Origin: Salinimicrobium catena
Lineage (GTDB): Bacteria > Bacteroidota > Bacteroidia > Flavobacteriales > Flavobacteriaceae
Assembly: GCF_900102915.1 (NCBI RefSeq)
Contig: NZ_FNGG01000002.1
Span: 399,097-463,096, forward strand
Length of the DNA stretch: 64,000 bases
Direction: 5' to 3'
The notes beneath the pieces were generated by a model that saw only the letters and a program-made list of their open reading frames with translations, was not told where the DNA came from and searched no databases. Within the stretch, counting starts at the first letter, position 1. Every line of letters begins with the position of its first letter. This document shows positions 47,081-55,812 of the stretch, in pieces. A program made the position numbers and the translations under genes.

Positions 47081-47437
47081 TTAACCTCCCACACGCTTTA
47101 CCTGATAGCCTTTATCTTTTAAATGGGCCATCACCTTGTCGCGTACATCACCCTGAATGATGATCTCACCATCCTTTACAGAACCTCCAACCCCGCATTT
47201 TTTCTTGAGCTCCTTACCCAGCGCGTTGAGATCTTCCTCGGTGCCTTCAAAGCCTTTTACCACTGTAACTGTTTTTCCTGCGCGCCCTTTTGAACTGTAA
47301 TGCGCCTCCAGTCTTTGTTCTGAAGGTTTTAAAGTTTCCTGTGGCTCCTCCTCATTATATTGATCGGGGTCAAAATCGTTATCTGTTGAAAAAACGAATC
47401 CTCCCAGATCTTCCAGTCCCAGTTTTTTCTTAGCCAT
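47081..47437 (-). CDS. SUI1/eIF1-like translation factor (YciH type)
   Basis: A 118-residue protein with a C-terminal SUI1 fold: GRAGKTVTVVKGFEG, LNALGKELKKKCGVGGSVKDGEIIIQGD and the final MAHLKDKGYQVKRVGG. The bacterial form YciH resembles eukaryotic eIF1 and may affect start-site selection or act under stress. The N-terminal 50 residues are acidic and look unstructured. It is five bases after the oxygenase gene and 14 bases before DUF1835 in a leftward operon. Confidence 0.93.
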   Translation of the reverse strand: MAKKKLGLEDLGGFVFSTDNDFDPDQYNEEEPQETLKPSEQRLEAHYSSKGRAGKTVTVVKGFEGTEEDLNALGKELKKKCGVGGSVKDGEIIIQGDVRDKVMAHLKDKGYQVKRVGG

Positions 47438-47442
47438 GGTTA

Positions 47443-48396
47443 TTATTTTTTCAGTCCGATTTCCCTTAATCGCTGATCAAGGAATTCTCCCGCGGTAATA
47501 TCAGGATATGCCTTTGGATGTTCGGCGTCAATGCATTCTTCAAGACAGTTCAAAGGCATTTCGCTTCTTGGGTGCATGAAGAAAGGAATGGAGTAACGCG
47601 GAGTGCCCCACTGTTCTTTGGGCGGATTCACTACCCGGTGAATGGTAGATCTCAGTTTATTGTTGGTATGACGCTCCAGCATATCCCCTACATTGATCAC
47701 AAGTTCATCTTCGTTTGGAATGGCGTCGATCCACTCTCCGTCTTTTCTTTTTACTTGTAAACCTCCGGTTGAAGCACCCATAAGCAGGGTGATAAGGTTA
47801 ATGTCTCCATGTTCCCCGGCACGTACTGCGCCTTTAGGTTCTTCGGTAATAGGAGGGTAGTGAATAGGTCTTAGAATACTGTTTCCATTACTGGCCCAAT
47901 GGTCAAAGTAATGTTCGTCAAGACCAATGTAAAGAGCCAAAGCTCTAAGCACATAGATCCCGGTCTTTTCCAACATTCTGTAAGCTTCCATTCCGGTGTG
48001 ATTGAAATCCTTCAGTTCTTCTACATGAACATTTGGAGGGTACTCTTCCGTAAGATTCGCGTCTGCTGCAGGCTCCTGTCCAAAATGCCAAAATTCCTTA
48101 AGATCTCCTTCTTTTTTGCCTTTTGCATGCTCTTTTCCGAAGGAAATATATCCCCGCTGCCCGGCTAGGCCTTCAATTTCATATTTTTTCTTAACCTCTA
48201 CCGGAAGGTCGAAAAACGATTTTACTTCTTTATATAATTCTTCTACAAGCTCATCGCTCAAAAAATGGTTCTTTAGAGATACGAAACCTATTTCTTCATA
48301 GGCCTTTCCAATTTCGTTCACAAATTTCTGTTTGCGTTTCGGATCCTCAGAAAGAAAATCTGCAAGGTCACCACTCGGAATGTTGTTCATTTCCAT
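47443..48396 (-). CDS. Isopenicillin-N-synthase-like Fe(II)-dependent oxygenase
   Basis: A 317-residue enzyme of the IPNS/2-oxoglutarate dioxygenase family. The double-stranded beta helix keeps the iron ligands His and Asp (GEHGDINLITLL), a distal His (STIHRVVNPP) and the RYSIPFF motif, whose Arg and Ser bind 2-oxoglutarate. The N-terminal DIOX_N region has GFVSLKNHF. The substrate is unknown. A longer frame opens at 48462, but ATG 48396 (or 48390) is chosen because a promoter box lies at 48420-48427. It heads the six-gene leftward operon to 42280. Confidence 0.88.
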   Translation of the reverse strand: MEMNNIPSGDLADFLSEDPKRKQKFVNEIGKAYEEIGFVSLKNHFLSDELVEELYKEVKSFFDLPVEVKKKYEIEGLAGQRGYISFGKEHAKGKKEGDLKEFWHFGQEPAADANLTEEYPPNVHVEELKDFNHTGMEAYRMLEKTGIYVLRALALYIGLDEHYFDHWASNGNSILRPIHYPPITEEPKGAVRAGEHGDINLITLLMGASTGGLQVKRKDGEWIDAIPNEDELVINVGDMLERHTNNKLRSTIHRVVNPPKEQWGTPRYSIPFFMHPRSEMPLNCLEECIDAEHPKAYPDITAGEFLDQRLREIGLKK

Positions 48397-48419
48397 AATT
48401 TCAATTATTAATATCAAGA

Positions 48420-48427
48420 CAAAGTTA
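48420..48427 (-). promoter_or_regulatory. Promoter -7 box of the oxygenase/ppk1 operon
   Basis: On the minus strand TAACTTTG (48427-48420) matches TAnnTTTG, about 24 bases before the ATG at 48396. No good -33 TTTG is visible. Confidence 0.4.
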
Positions 48428-48491
48428 ATTAATTTCCGAAGAGTTGTACGGGCTTTATACAATTCTTAATACAGAGAATGCCTAATTTGAC

Positions 48492-48499
48492 TACATTTG
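48492..48499 (+). promoter_or_regulatory. Promoter -7 box of the E1 dehydrogenase gene
   Basis: TACATTTG (48492-48499) matches TAnnTTTG. It covers the TTG at 48497 that would open the longest frame, so the ATG at 48518 is the better start; the leader is then about 12 bases. Confidence 0.45.
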
Positions 48500-48517
48500 A
48501 GAAAGCAATTTTCATCT

Positions 48518-50527
48518 ATGGAAACTCAAATGCCTCAAACCGATTCTAAAATTTCATACGATAAAGGCCACCTTAAATCTGAAGAATTACTCCTGTTGTA
48601 CAGGGCGATGTTGAAGCCCAGGCTGATAGAGGAGAAAATGCTGGTGCTGCTGCGCCAGGGAAAGATTTCAAAATGGTTTAGCGGGATAGGCCAGGAGGCC
48701 ATTTCTACGGGAGTTACCCTGTCTCTGCAGGAAGATGAATATATTCTTCCAATGCACCGAAATTTGGGCGTTTTCACTTCCCGGAACATTCCATTGCATC
48801 GGCTGTTCAGTCAGTGGCAGGGAAAAGCTTCCGGCTTTACAAAAGGAAGGGACCGAAGTTTTCATTTTGGGACCCAGGAGTACCGCATCATAGGAATGAT
48901 CTCTCATCTTGGACCTCAATTAGGTGTGGCCGACGGGATCGCATTGGCGCATAAGCTGAAAAAGGAGAAGAAGATCACCGCGGTATTCACCGGCGAGGGC
49001 GGCACCAGTGAGGGAGATTTTCATGAAGCCCTTAATATCGCTTCGGTGTGGCAGCTTCCGGTGTTATTCTGCATTGAAAACAACGGTTACGGACTTTCCA
49101 CGCCAACCAATGAGCAATACAAATGCCAGGATCTGGCAGAAAGGGCGGCCGGCTATGGGATGGAATCCCTGATCCTTGACGGAAATAACATTTTAGAGGT
49201 ATATCAAAATATTTCGAGGCTGGCTCAAAACATGCGGGAGAACCCAAGGCCGGTACTGGTCGAATTCAAGACCTTCAGGATGCGGGGTCATGAAGAGGCC
49301 AGCGGAACGAAATATGTTCCGGATGAACTGATGGCAGCCTGGGCCAAAAAAGACCCGATAGAAAATTACCGGCAATTCCTTAGTTCCGAAGAAATACTTT
49401 CAGAAGATCTTGATAAAAAATACAGGGCCGAGATAAAAGTCGAAATTGAGGAGGATCTCAAAAAGGCAAATGCGGAATCCGCTATGGTGTTCGATGAAAG
49501 CAAAGAATTAAATGATGTTTATGAAAATTTTGAATATCAGAATTTTGCGCCTGAAGAAAATGCAGAAGAACTTCGATTTATAGACGCCGTTTCCCAGGGG
49601 TTAAGACAGTCGATGCAAAGACATGAAGACCTGGTCTTAATGGGTCAGGATATAGCCGAATATGGGGGAGTCTTCAAGATTACCGAAGGCTTTGTAAAAG
49701 AGTTCGGAAAAGAAAGAGTGCGCAACACTCCTATTTGTGAATCGGGAATCGTGGAGGCCGCAATGGGACTTTCTATAAAAGGCATGAAATCTATGGTGGA
49801 GTTGCAATTTGCCGATTTTGTAAGCTCCGGATTCAATCCGGTGGTGAATTACCTGGCCAAGGTGCATTACAGGTGGGGGCAAAATGCCGATGTGGTGCTA
49901 AGAATGCCCTGCGGGGCAGGAGTGGGCGCCGGACCTTTCCACAGCCAGACGAACGAAGCCTGGTTCACCAAAACCCCGGGCCTGAAGGTTGTGTATCCCG
50001 CATTTCCTTATGATGCAAAAGGTCTGTTGAATACCGCATTTAACGACCCGAACCCTGTGTTGTTCTTTGAGCACAAAGCTCTTTACAGAAGTATTCGGCA
50101 GGAAGTTCCGGTGAACTATTACACCATACCCTTTGGAAAAGCGGCAAAGCTTAGGGAAGGAAATAATGTTACCATCATAGCTTTTGGAGCAGCCGTGCAT
50201 TGGGCTCTCGAAACTTTAGAGAGACATCCTGATGTAGATGCAGACCTGCTGGATCTAAGAACCCTGCAGCCACTAGACACCAAATCCATCTTTTCTTCGG
50301 TAAAAAAGACCGGTAAAGTGATCATTCTTCAGGAAGATTCGCTTTTTGGCGGAATAGGTTCAGACATTGCCGCCATGATCAACGAAGAATGCTTTGAATA
50401 CCTGGATGCGCCCGTAAAAAGGGTTGGAAGTTTGGAAACTCCAATTCCGTTCGCCAAAGCCCTTGAAGAAGGCTACCTTTCTAAGGCAAAATTTGAGGCA
50501 AAGCTGTTGGAATTATTACAGTATTAA
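48518..50527 (+). CDS. Fused alpha/beta E1 of branched-chain 2-oxoacid dehydrogenase
   Basis: A single 669-residue chain that joins both E1 subunits. The alpha half (about 15-330) has the thiamine-diphosphate motif GEGGTSEGDFHEALN, ending ENNGYGLSTP. The beta half (about 345-665) starts RFIDAVSQGLRQ and has GGVFKITEGF, MPCGAGVGAGPFHSQ and the C-terminal EDSLFGGIGSDIAAMI region. It decarboxylates 2-oxoisovalerate and related acids and passes the acyl group to lipoylated E2, which is not in the window. In Bacteroidota this supplies branched-chain acyl-CoA starters for iso-fatty acids. Start chosen at ATG 48518 from the promoter box. Confidence 0.92.
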   Translation: METQMPQTDSKISYDKGHLKSEELLLLYRAMLKPRLIEEKMLVLLRQGKISKWFSGIGQEAISTGVTLSLQEDEYILPMHRNLGVFTSRNIPLHRLFSQWQGKASGFTKGRDRSFHFGTQEYRIIGMISHLGPQLGVADGIALAHKLKKEKKITAVFTGEGGTSEGDFHEALNIASVWQLPVLFCIENNGYGLSTPTNEQYKCQDLAERAAGYGMESLILDGNNILEVYQNISRLAQNMRENPRPVLVEFKTFRMRGHEEASGTKYVPDELMAAWAKKDPIENYRQFLSSEEILSEDLDKKYRAEIKVEIEEDLKKANAESAMVFDESKELNDVYENFEYQNFAPEENAEELRFIDAVSQGLRQSMQRHEDLVLMGQDIAEYGGVFKITEGFVKEFGKERVRNTPICESGIVEAAMGLSIKGMKSMVELQFADFVSSGFNPVVNYLAKVHYRWGQNADVVLRMPCGAGVGAGPFHSQTNEAWFTKTPGLKVVYPAFPYDAKGLLNTAFNDPNPVLFFEHKALYRSIRQEVPVNYYTIPFGKAAKLREGNNVTIIAFGAAVHWALETLERHPDVDADLLDLRTLQPLDTKSIFSSVKKTGKVIILQEDSLFGGIGSDIAAMINEECFEYLDAPVKRVGSLETPIPFAKALEEGYLSKAKFEAKLLELLQY

Positions 50528-50570
50528 GAAAGTTTAAGGCTGGTTGGCCGCGTGTTAGTATTTCTTTACA

Positions 50571-50600
50571 AAAAGATTGTTAAATTATTAATAATCTTTT
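50571..50600 (+). terminator. Stem-loop terminator after the E1 gene
   Basis: AAAAGATTGTTA (50571-50582) pairs with TAATAATCTTTT (50589-50600, one G-U pair) across a 6-base loop. The T run is inside the stem. It lies 43 bases after the E1 stop codon. Confidence 0.65.
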
Positions 50601-50656
50601 GTTTGGCGGAGGCTCGAAATGTAATTTAGAGTAACTAATCACTAAAACTTTTTATT

Positions 50657-50818
50657 ATGATACGACTTATCGTAATCTTTCTGATCATTGCCCTTATTGC
50701 GGCCATCTTCGGATTCGGAGGAATCGCTGAAGGTGCAGCGGATATTGCACAGATCATTTTCTACATTTTTCTTGTATTACTTGTTATTGCACTCATTAGC
50801 CGACTCTTTAGAAGATAA
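50657..50818 (+). CDS. DUF1328 family small membrane protein
   Basis: A 53-residue protein with two hydrophobic helices joined by a short turn: [19 protein letters not shown], then [24 protein letters not shown] and a basic end (SRLFRR). The [13 protein letters not shown] centre is the hallmark of DUF1328 (YtjA-like) proteins, which are found widely and are often stress-induced. Function not established. It starts at ATG 50657 after an A-rich leader and stops at 50818, between two terminators, so it forms its own short transcript. Confidence 0.9.
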   Translation: MIRLIVIFLIIALIAAIFGFGGIAEGAADIAQIIFYIFLVLLVIALISRLFRR

Positions 50819-50834
50819 GCGTAGAAAAAGCATG

Positions 50835-50882
50835 ATCCAATGTCGGCTGTTCTAAAGATCAGGATCTGGCATTGGATTTTTT
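50835..50882 (+). terminator. Rho-independent terminator after the DUF1328 gene
   Basis: ATCCAATG (50835-50842) pairs with CATTGGAT (50870-50877) and is followed by a T run. The 27-base loop contains a second small hairpin (AGATC/GATCT). Confidence 0.65.
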
Positions 50883-50902
50883 ATTAAACCTAAATCGAAA
50901 AC

Positions 50903-51370
50903 ATGAAAAAAATTGCATTAGTAGTATTTGTAATGGCAATCCTTGTTTCCTGCGGCTCAAGTGCCGTGGTAAAAGAAGCCAGGTCCACCATGAAAGGAGA
51001 CTGGGTTCTTACCAGCATTAGTTATCCGGGAAATGAAGAAGCCCTGCAGGTAACCTTATTAAATGACACTTCTTCGGAATGTCTTGAAAACAGTAAATGG
51101 AATTTCATCTCAAACAACAATACAGGGTCTTATGTTCCCGGCAAGATCATGTGCGGTACTCAACCCAGATTCTTCAGGTGGTCTATAAATGAAACCACTG
51201 CAGGAAATTATGATCTTATGCTTAAACCTACAGATGAAGATTATAAATCTGCTTCAGACCAGGGTTTCAGGTTAAACCTAACTAATCTTACAGACAATAC
51301 TATGGTTTGGGAGCAAACAATTACCTTTGAAGGAGAGCCCTTTACAATTAGAATGAACTTTAATAAATAA
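50903..51370 (+). CDS. Lipocalin-like lipoprotein
   Basis: A 155-residue lipoprotein: signal peptide with lipobox ILVSCG at residues about 13-18, so Cys17 or so should be lipidated. The rest is beta-rich and begins MKGDWVLTSISYPG, the usual opening of Bacteroidota lipocalin-family proteins, with DFTxxGxY-like strands (NSKWNFISNNNTGSYVPG). A small hydrophobic ligand is likely for the family, but none can be named. The OmpA lipoprotein gene follows after 8 bases and is probably co-transcribed. Confidence 0.87.
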   Translation: MKKIALVVFVMAILVSCGSSAVVKEARSTMKGDWVLTSISYPGNEEALQVTLLNDTSSECLENSKWNFISNNNTGSYVPGKIMCGTQPRFFRWSINETTAGNYDLMLKPTDEDYKSASDQGFRLNLTNLTDNTMVWEQTITFEGEPFTIRMNFNK

Positions 51371-51378
51371 ATAGAAAA

Positions 51379-52071
51379 ATGAGAACATCAATAAACAGAA
51401 TATTTGCCGTTTTAGTTGCTGCAACCCTCTTATTCGGGTGCGAAGCGACAAAGAATGCGAGTAACAAGCAGAAAGGAGCCGTTATCGGGGCCACAGGAGG
51501 TGCCGTGATCGGCGGTGTAGTGGGTAACCAGGTTGGAGAAGGTAACACCGCTTTAGGAGCCATTATTGGCGGAGTAGTAGGTGGTGCTGCCGGAGCTTAC
51601 ATTGGTGACCGTATGGACAAGCAGGCACAGCGAATAGAGGAAGAAATTCCGGGAGCTGAAGTAGAAAGAGTTGGTGAAGGTATCAACGTGACCTTTGATG
51701 AGACCAGCGGGGTTTATTTCGCTACAGATAAGTACAACATCGAAGGCCAGTCCCGCGAAGCGCTTAACAAGCTTGCAGGGATCTTCAAAGAATACCCAAA
51801 TACCAACATCCTTGTAGAAGGACACACAGACAGCACGGGTAGTGATGCTTACAACCTTACCCTTTCCAAGAACAGGGCGCAGGCTGTGACCAACTTCCTT
51901 GTGAACGAAGGGATATCTTCGGGAAGGATCACAACCAAGTGGTACGGTGAAAGCCAGCCAAAGTATGACAATTCTACGGTTGAAGGTCGTGCCAAGAACC
52001 GAAGGGTAGAGCTTGCCATTGTAGCCAATGAGGAATTGATCGAAGAGGCTAAGAGAGAAACAGAGAACTAA
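51379..52071 (+). CDS. OmpA family lipoprotein with glycine zipper (YiaD-like)
   Basis: A 230-residue envelope protein. Signal peptide with lipobox LLFGCE; a glycine-zipper membrane segment (about 35-75: GAVIGATGGAVIGGVVGN, then GGVVGGAAGAYIGD); then a C-terminal OmpA domain (about 110-225) with the peptidoglycan-binding motif LVEGHTDSTGSDAYNLTLSKNRA and ending NRRVELAI. It should tie the outer membrane to peptidoglycan. It follows the lipocalin-like gene by 8 bases and ends at a strong terminator. Confidence 0.94.
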   Translation: MRTSINRIFAVLVAATLLFGCEATKNASNKQKGAVIGATGGAVIGGVVGNQVGEGNTALGAIIGGVVGGAAGAYIGDRMDKQAQRIEEEIPGAEVERVGEGINVTFDETSGVYFATDKYNIEGQSREALNKLAGIFKEYPNTNILVEGHTDSTGSDAYNLTLSKNRAQAVTNFLVNEGISSGRITTKWYGESQPKYDNSTVEGRAKNRRVELAIVANEELIEEAKRETEN

Positions 52072-52086
52072 GATATTAGAGACCAT

Positions 52087-52113
52087 AAAAAACCCGGTTC
52101 GCCGGGTTTTTTT
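52087..52113 (+). terminator. Strong rho-independent terminator before the type III PKS operon
   Basis: AAAAAACCCGG (52087-52097), loop TTCG, CCGGGTTTTTT (52102-52112): a perfect 11-bp stem with a stable UUCG loop and a T run. It lies 15 bases after the OmpA stop and 12 bases before the GTG of the next gene. Confidence 0.9.
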
Positions 52114-52125
52114 ATACCCTAAAAA

Positions 52126-53256
52126 GTGGAAAGAGAAGAGGTGATCATCATTGGAGGCGGTCCGGCAGGCATGACGGCTGCCATTCATTTGGCCAAAAAT
52201 GGGATCAAAACCACTGTTTTTGAGAAGGAAACTTTTCCGCGTCACAAGGTCTGCGGGGAATATCTGTCAAAAGAAATTCTGCCATATTTTGGGGAGTTGG
52301 ATGTTAACCTAAACGATCTCAAGCCCAAAGATATTACCAGGATGAGATACAGCAGTCTTAACGGCCGCACTCTCTCTACTGAACTGCCCTTGGGCGGTTT
52401 GGGCGTTAGCCGTTACGGGCTGGATGATCTTCTATACCGCACAGCAGTTCGCTCAGGAGTAATTGTAAAAGAGGAAAAAGTATCGGCTGTTGATTTTTCT
52501 GATGATCATTTTATTGTCAATACATCAGAAAACACTTACAAAAGCCGCTTTGTTTTGGGGGCTTACGGCAAACGGGATCTTTTGGACAAGCAGCTGGGAA
52601 GGAGCTTTTTTCAAAAACCCGCGCCCTGGGTGGGCATTAAAAGCCATTATGAGAAAAATGATTTTCCCGATGATCTGGTAGAGTTGCACAATTTCAAGGG
52701 CGGTTATTGCGGCCTGTCAAAGACCGAAACCGGTGCGGTGAACGTCTGTTACCTGGCCACGTATAAAAGCTTCCGGAAAATGAAAGATCCAGAACTTTTT
52801 CGGGAAAAAGTGCTTCGGAAAAATCCTTTTTTGGACGAGTTCTTTTCCGAAGCCAAAGAGATATTTGAGAAGCCCATGAGCATTGCCCAGATCTCTTTTC
52901 GCCGGAAGGAGTCGGTGGAAAATCACATGCTAATGATAGGGGATACTGCCGGGCTTATTCATCCCCTATGCGGAAACGGAATGGCAATGGCTATACAAAG
53001 CGCCAGGATAGCTTCGGAAGTTATACTAAAACAAATCCAGCAAAAATCTCCGATTCGTGAGATGATGGAAAAGGAATACGAACAGCGATGGCAAAAGGAG
53101 TTCAACCGAAGATTAACAGCAGGAAGGTACCTTCAAAAAGTGCTTCTGAACGATACATTGTCGAACCTTTCGCAGAAAGCCTTGTTGAAAATGCCCTTTT
53201 TGCTTCCGAAGATCATCGAACAAACACATGGAAAGCCTCAAAAATTTCAGCAATGA
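52126..53256 (+). CDS. FAD-dependent oxidoreductase (monooxygenase / geranylgeranyl-reductase-like)
   Basis: A 376-residue flavoprotein. It has the FAD-binding GGGPAGMTAAIHLA at the N-terminus, the FPRHKVCGEYLS segment typical of the geranylgeranyl-reductase/halogenase-related group, and the second FAD motif IGDTAGLIHPLCGNGMA (about 270-285). No lysine-rich halogenase motif (WxWxIP) is seen. In the cluster it most likely hydroxylates or oxidises the aromatic ring, like SrsC; double-bond reduction is the alternative. Start is GTG 52126, only 12 bases after a terminator. Its stop overlaps the ATG of the methyltransferase (ATGA). Confidence 0.87.
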   Translation: MEREEVIIIGGGPAGMTAAIHLAKNGIKTTVFEKETFPRHKVCGEYLSKEILPYFGELDVNLNDLKPKDITRMRYSSLNGRTLSTELPLGGLGVSRYGLDDLLYRTAVRSGVIVKEEKVSAVDFSDDHFIVNTSENTYKSRFVLGAYGKRDLLDKQLGRSFFQKPAPWVGIKSHYEKNDFPDDLVELHNFKGGYCGLSKTETGAVNVCYLATYKSFRKMKDPELFREKVLRKNPFLDEFFSEAKEIFEKPMSIAQISFRRKESVENHMLMIGDTAGLIHPLCGNGMAMAIQSARIASEVILKQIQQKSPIREMMEKEYEQRWQKEFNRRLTAGRYLQKVLLNDTLSNLSQKALLKMPFLLPKIIEQTHGKPQKFQQ

Positions 53257-53957
53257 ACATTAAAACAAGAAGCAATCGAAAAGAGATCATGGATCACCAC
53301 GACCTGGACGGGGAGGAGCTGGAAAGGATCCTGGGCGAAGTAGAGGGGGTCAACCGTTTGCTTGGAGGGTATAAGGTGACCCTGGAAGGCATAGATAAGA
53401 TCCTGAAAAGTGGCTGTTACTCCCAGCCGGTGGAAATAATGGACGTTGGCTGCGGTAACGGGAATATGCTTCGGGAAGTGGCCAAAATAGGGCGCAGCAG
53501 GGGAATTCGCATGAAACTGATCGGGGTGGACATTAGTAATTCGACCATTGAAATAGCCCGAAAGGAATCTGTGGATTTTCCGGAAATATCCTTTGAGACA
53601 ATGGATGTGACTTCAAGAGATTTCGGGGAGAAGAAAACAGATATCATCCTTTGTACTCTTACGCTGCATCATTTCAAGGATAAGGAGATCGAAGACCTGA
53701 TGAAGGTTTTTGAAAAAGTATGTCAGATGGGTATCGTGATCAACGATCTCCACAGAAGCAGGCTAGCCTATCATCTTTTTAAGCTGTACTCAAATCTTTA
53801 TATGAAGAATGAGATCGCAAAAAAGGATGGTCTTACTTCCATTTTAAGGAGCTTTAGGAAGGAAGATCTCAAATGGTATGGCCGTAATCTAAAAGCGCGG
53901 AACCAGATGATCTCCTGGAAATGGGCTTTCAGGTATCAATGGGTGTTGTTAAAATAA
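53253..53957 (+). CDS. SAM-dependent methyltransferase of the type III PKS cluster
   Basis: A 234-residue class I methyltransferase: motif I MDVGCGNGNMLREVA (about 65-80), an acidic end of strand 2 (LIGVDISNST), and a later LCTLTLHHFKD motif. A C-terminal hydrophobic region (RSRLAYHLFKLYSNLYM) may bind a lipid-like substrate. The open frame extends to 53088 upstream, but ATG 53253 (MNIKTRSNRKE) overlaps the preceding stop by four bases and is the natural start. By context it methylates the ring or a phenolic oxygen of the PKS product, like SrsB (inference). Confidence 0.88.
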   Translation: MNIKTRSNRKEIMDHHDLDGEELERILGEVEGVNRLLGGYKVTLEGIDKILKSGCYSQPVEIMDVGCGNGNMLREVAKIGRSRGIRMKLIGVDISNSTIEIARKESVDFPEISFETMDVTSRDFGEKKTDIILCTLTLHHFKDKEIEDLMKVFEKVCQMGIVINDLHRSRLAYHLFKLYSNLYMKNEIAKKDGLTSILRSFRKEDLKWYGRNLKARNQMISWKWAFRYQWVLLK

Positions 53958-53967
53958 TAGATTTGGA

Positions 53968-55020
53968 ATGAGTGTAAGAATAAGAGCGGTTACAAAGCAA
54001 TTTCCGAAATATTCAAGGAAAACCACTGAGGTGATCCCGATGGTGGAGACCTGGCTCGACGGGCAGGAGGAGCGTTTCCGCAGAAAGGTCATCAAGATCT
54101 TTGAAGGCGCGGCTGTAGACAAGCGGTTTTCCATTATGCAGCCAGAGGAGGTTTTTACTGCGACTTCCTTTGAGGAAAAAAATAACATCTATGTTCGGGA
54201 AGTAAAGAAAATGGGAACCCAAGTGCTGCAAAAAGCTTTGCACAAAGCTGATTGGGATCCGGCTTCTTTGGATTACATCATAACGGTGAGTTGTACGGGA
54301 ATAATGATCCCGTCTTTGGATGCTTTCCTGATAAATGAACTGGGACTGTCCCAGGATGTAACGCGGCTACCGGTGACCGAAATGGGATGTGCCGCAGGAA
54401 TTTCGGGAATGATCTACGCCCATAATTTTTTAAAGGCCAATAAGAAAAAAAGAGCGGCCGTAGTGGCGGTGGAAAGCCCGACGGCTACTTTTCAGCTGAA
54501 CGATTTTTCTATGGCCAATATGGTGAGCGCTGCCATTTTTGGAGATGGCGCCGCCTGTGTGCTGCTTTCTTCTGAGGAAGAGGCTGAAGGCCCTGAGATA
54601 ATAGGAGAGGAGATGTACCATTTTTTTGATACCACCAGGCTCATGGGGTTCGATCTCACCAATTCGGGCCTGCAAATGGTGCTCGATCCTGCAGTGCCGC
54701 AAACCATTGCAGATCATTTTGAAAACATTGTTCATCCCTTTCTGCAAAAGAATAACAGCAGCATGGAACAGGTACAACATCTCATCTTTCATCCCGGAGG
54801 TAAGAAAATTATGCAAACAGTTGAAGATCTTTTTGGTAACTTAGGGAAGAACATAGATGACACCAAAGCCGTTTTGCGCGAGTATGGCAACATGAGCAGT
54901 GTTACTGTGCTGTACGTGCTTGAACGTTTTATGGAAAGAAATCCTCAAAAAGGAGAACAGGGGCTCATGTTGAGCTTTGGTCCCGGTTTTTCTGCACAAA
55001 AAATCTTATTGGAATGGTAA
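53968..55020 (+). CDS. Type III polyketide synthase (chalcone/stilbene synthase family)
   Basis: A 350-residue homodimer-forming synthase that extends an acyl starter with malonyl units and cyclises the product. The catalytic triad is visible: Cys141 in TEMGCAAG, His275 in LIFHPGGKK and Asn308 in YGNMSSVT. The ending GPGFSAQKILLEW matches the family's GFGPGL-type loop. Length is somewhat below plant enzymes (about 390), as usual for bacteria. Likely products are alkylresorcinols or alkylpyrones if the starter is a long acyl chain, which the linked FAS-like genes suggest. It starts 10 bases after the methyltransferase and overlaps the next gene by 7 bases. Confidence 0.94.
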   Translation: MSVRIRAVTKQFPKYSRKTTEVIPMVETWLDGQEERFRRKVIKIFEGAAVDKRFSIMQPEEVFTATSFEEKNNIYVREVKKMGTQVLQKALHKADWDPASLDYIITVSCTGIMIPSLDAFLINELGLSQDVTRLPVTEMGCAAGISGMIYAHNFLKANKKKRAAVVAVESPTATFQLNDFSMANMVSAAIFGDGAACVLLSSEEEAEGPEIIGEEMYHFFDTTRLMGFDLTNSGLQMVLDPAVPQTIADHFENIVHPFLQKNNSSMEQVQHLIFHPGGKKIMQTVEDLFGNLGKNIDDTKAVLREYGNMSSVTVLYVLERFMERNPQKGEQGLMLSFGPGFSAQKILLEW

Positions 55021-55808
55021 AAGACTTTGAGAACAAAGATTACTGGGCCCTCATCCTGGGTGGCAGCAGCGGACTGGGTTTTGCTTCGGCAAAAAAGCTT
55101 GCCGCGCACGGCATGAACGTGATCATCATCCATCGGGACAGAAAGGATGATCTTCCCGAGATCAGGGAATCCTTTGAAGAGATCCAGAAGCTGGGAGTGC
55201 AGATACACACTTTTAACGTCGATGCTACAAGAAAGGAAAAAAGAGAAGAAATGGCCCTGGAGATCAGGAACAGCCTTGGGGAAAAAGGAAAAATAAGGAC
55301 ACTTCTTCACAGTATTTCAAAGGGAAATCTGAAGTCTATGCTGGGAGAGGAACCCACTCTGAAAAATGATGATTTTCAGCAGACCATAGACGCCATGGCC
55401 ATTAGCCTGTATGACTGGACCAAGCTCATCTATAACACCGGAGTCTTCGCAAAAGATGCCCGAATTCTTTCTTTTACCAGTGAAGGAAATTCCAAGGCCT
55501 GGAAGGATTATGCCGCAGTTTCGGCCGCAAAGGTCGCTTTAGAAGCCATTACCCGAAGCATTGCCCTGGAGTTCGCCCCAAAAGGCATCAGGGCAAATTG
55601 TATTCAGGCGGGTGTGACCGTTACCCGTTCATTCCAGATGATTCCGGGTTATGAGACCCTGCGGGTGCATGCAGTGAAACGTAATCCATTCAAGAGGCTT
55701 ACCACGCCGGCCGATGTGGCCAACGCCGTCTACCTGCTTAGCAAGGACGAGGCGAGCTGGATCACAGGCACGATCATTCCTGTTAACGGAGGTGAACATT
55801 TAAAATAA
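55014..55808 (+). CDS. FabI/FabL-like enoyl-ACP reductase (SDR superfamily)
   Basis: A 264-residue short-chain dehydrogenase. The N-terminal cofactor loop is GGSSGLGFASAKKLA. The catalytic pair is Tyr166 and Lys173, spaced Y-x6-K (YAAVSAAK), which is the enoyl-ACP reductase spacing; ordinary SDR ketoreductases have Y-x3-K. The PVNGGEHLK end resembles FabI/FabL. An Arg-rich adenosine loop (HRDRKDD) hints at NADPH use, as in FabL. In the cluster it would reduce the enoyl group of the growing acyl chain. It overlaps the PKS gene by 7 bases. Confidence 0.87.
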   Translation: MVKDFENKDYWALILGGSSGLGFASAKKLAAHGMNVIIIHRDRKDDLPEIRESFEEIQKLGVQIHTFNVDATRKEKREEMALEIRNSLGEKGKIRTLLHSISKGNLKSMLGEEPTLKNDDFQQTIDAMAISLYDWTKLIYNTGVFAKDARILSFTSEGNSKAWKDYAAVSAAKVALEAITRSIALEFAPKGIRANCIQAGVTVTRSFQMIPGYETLRVHAVKRNPFKRLTTPADVANAVYLLSKDEASWITGTIIPVNGGEHLK

Positions 55809-55812
55809 AAAG

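Noticed and set aside
48497-48517. TTG start for the E1 dehydrogenase
   Set aside because: The codon lies within a TAnnTTTG promoter box; the ATG at 48518 is a better start.
53088-53252. 55-residue extension of the cluster methyltransferase
   Set aside because: It overlaps the flavoprotein gene in another frame; the ATG at 53253 overlaps the stop codon in the usual coupled way and begins the homologous part.
52126-53256. Flavin-dependent halogenase in the PKS cluster
   Set aside because: The CGE segment resembles halogenases, but the tryptophan-rich halogenase motif and the conserved lysine region are not seen.
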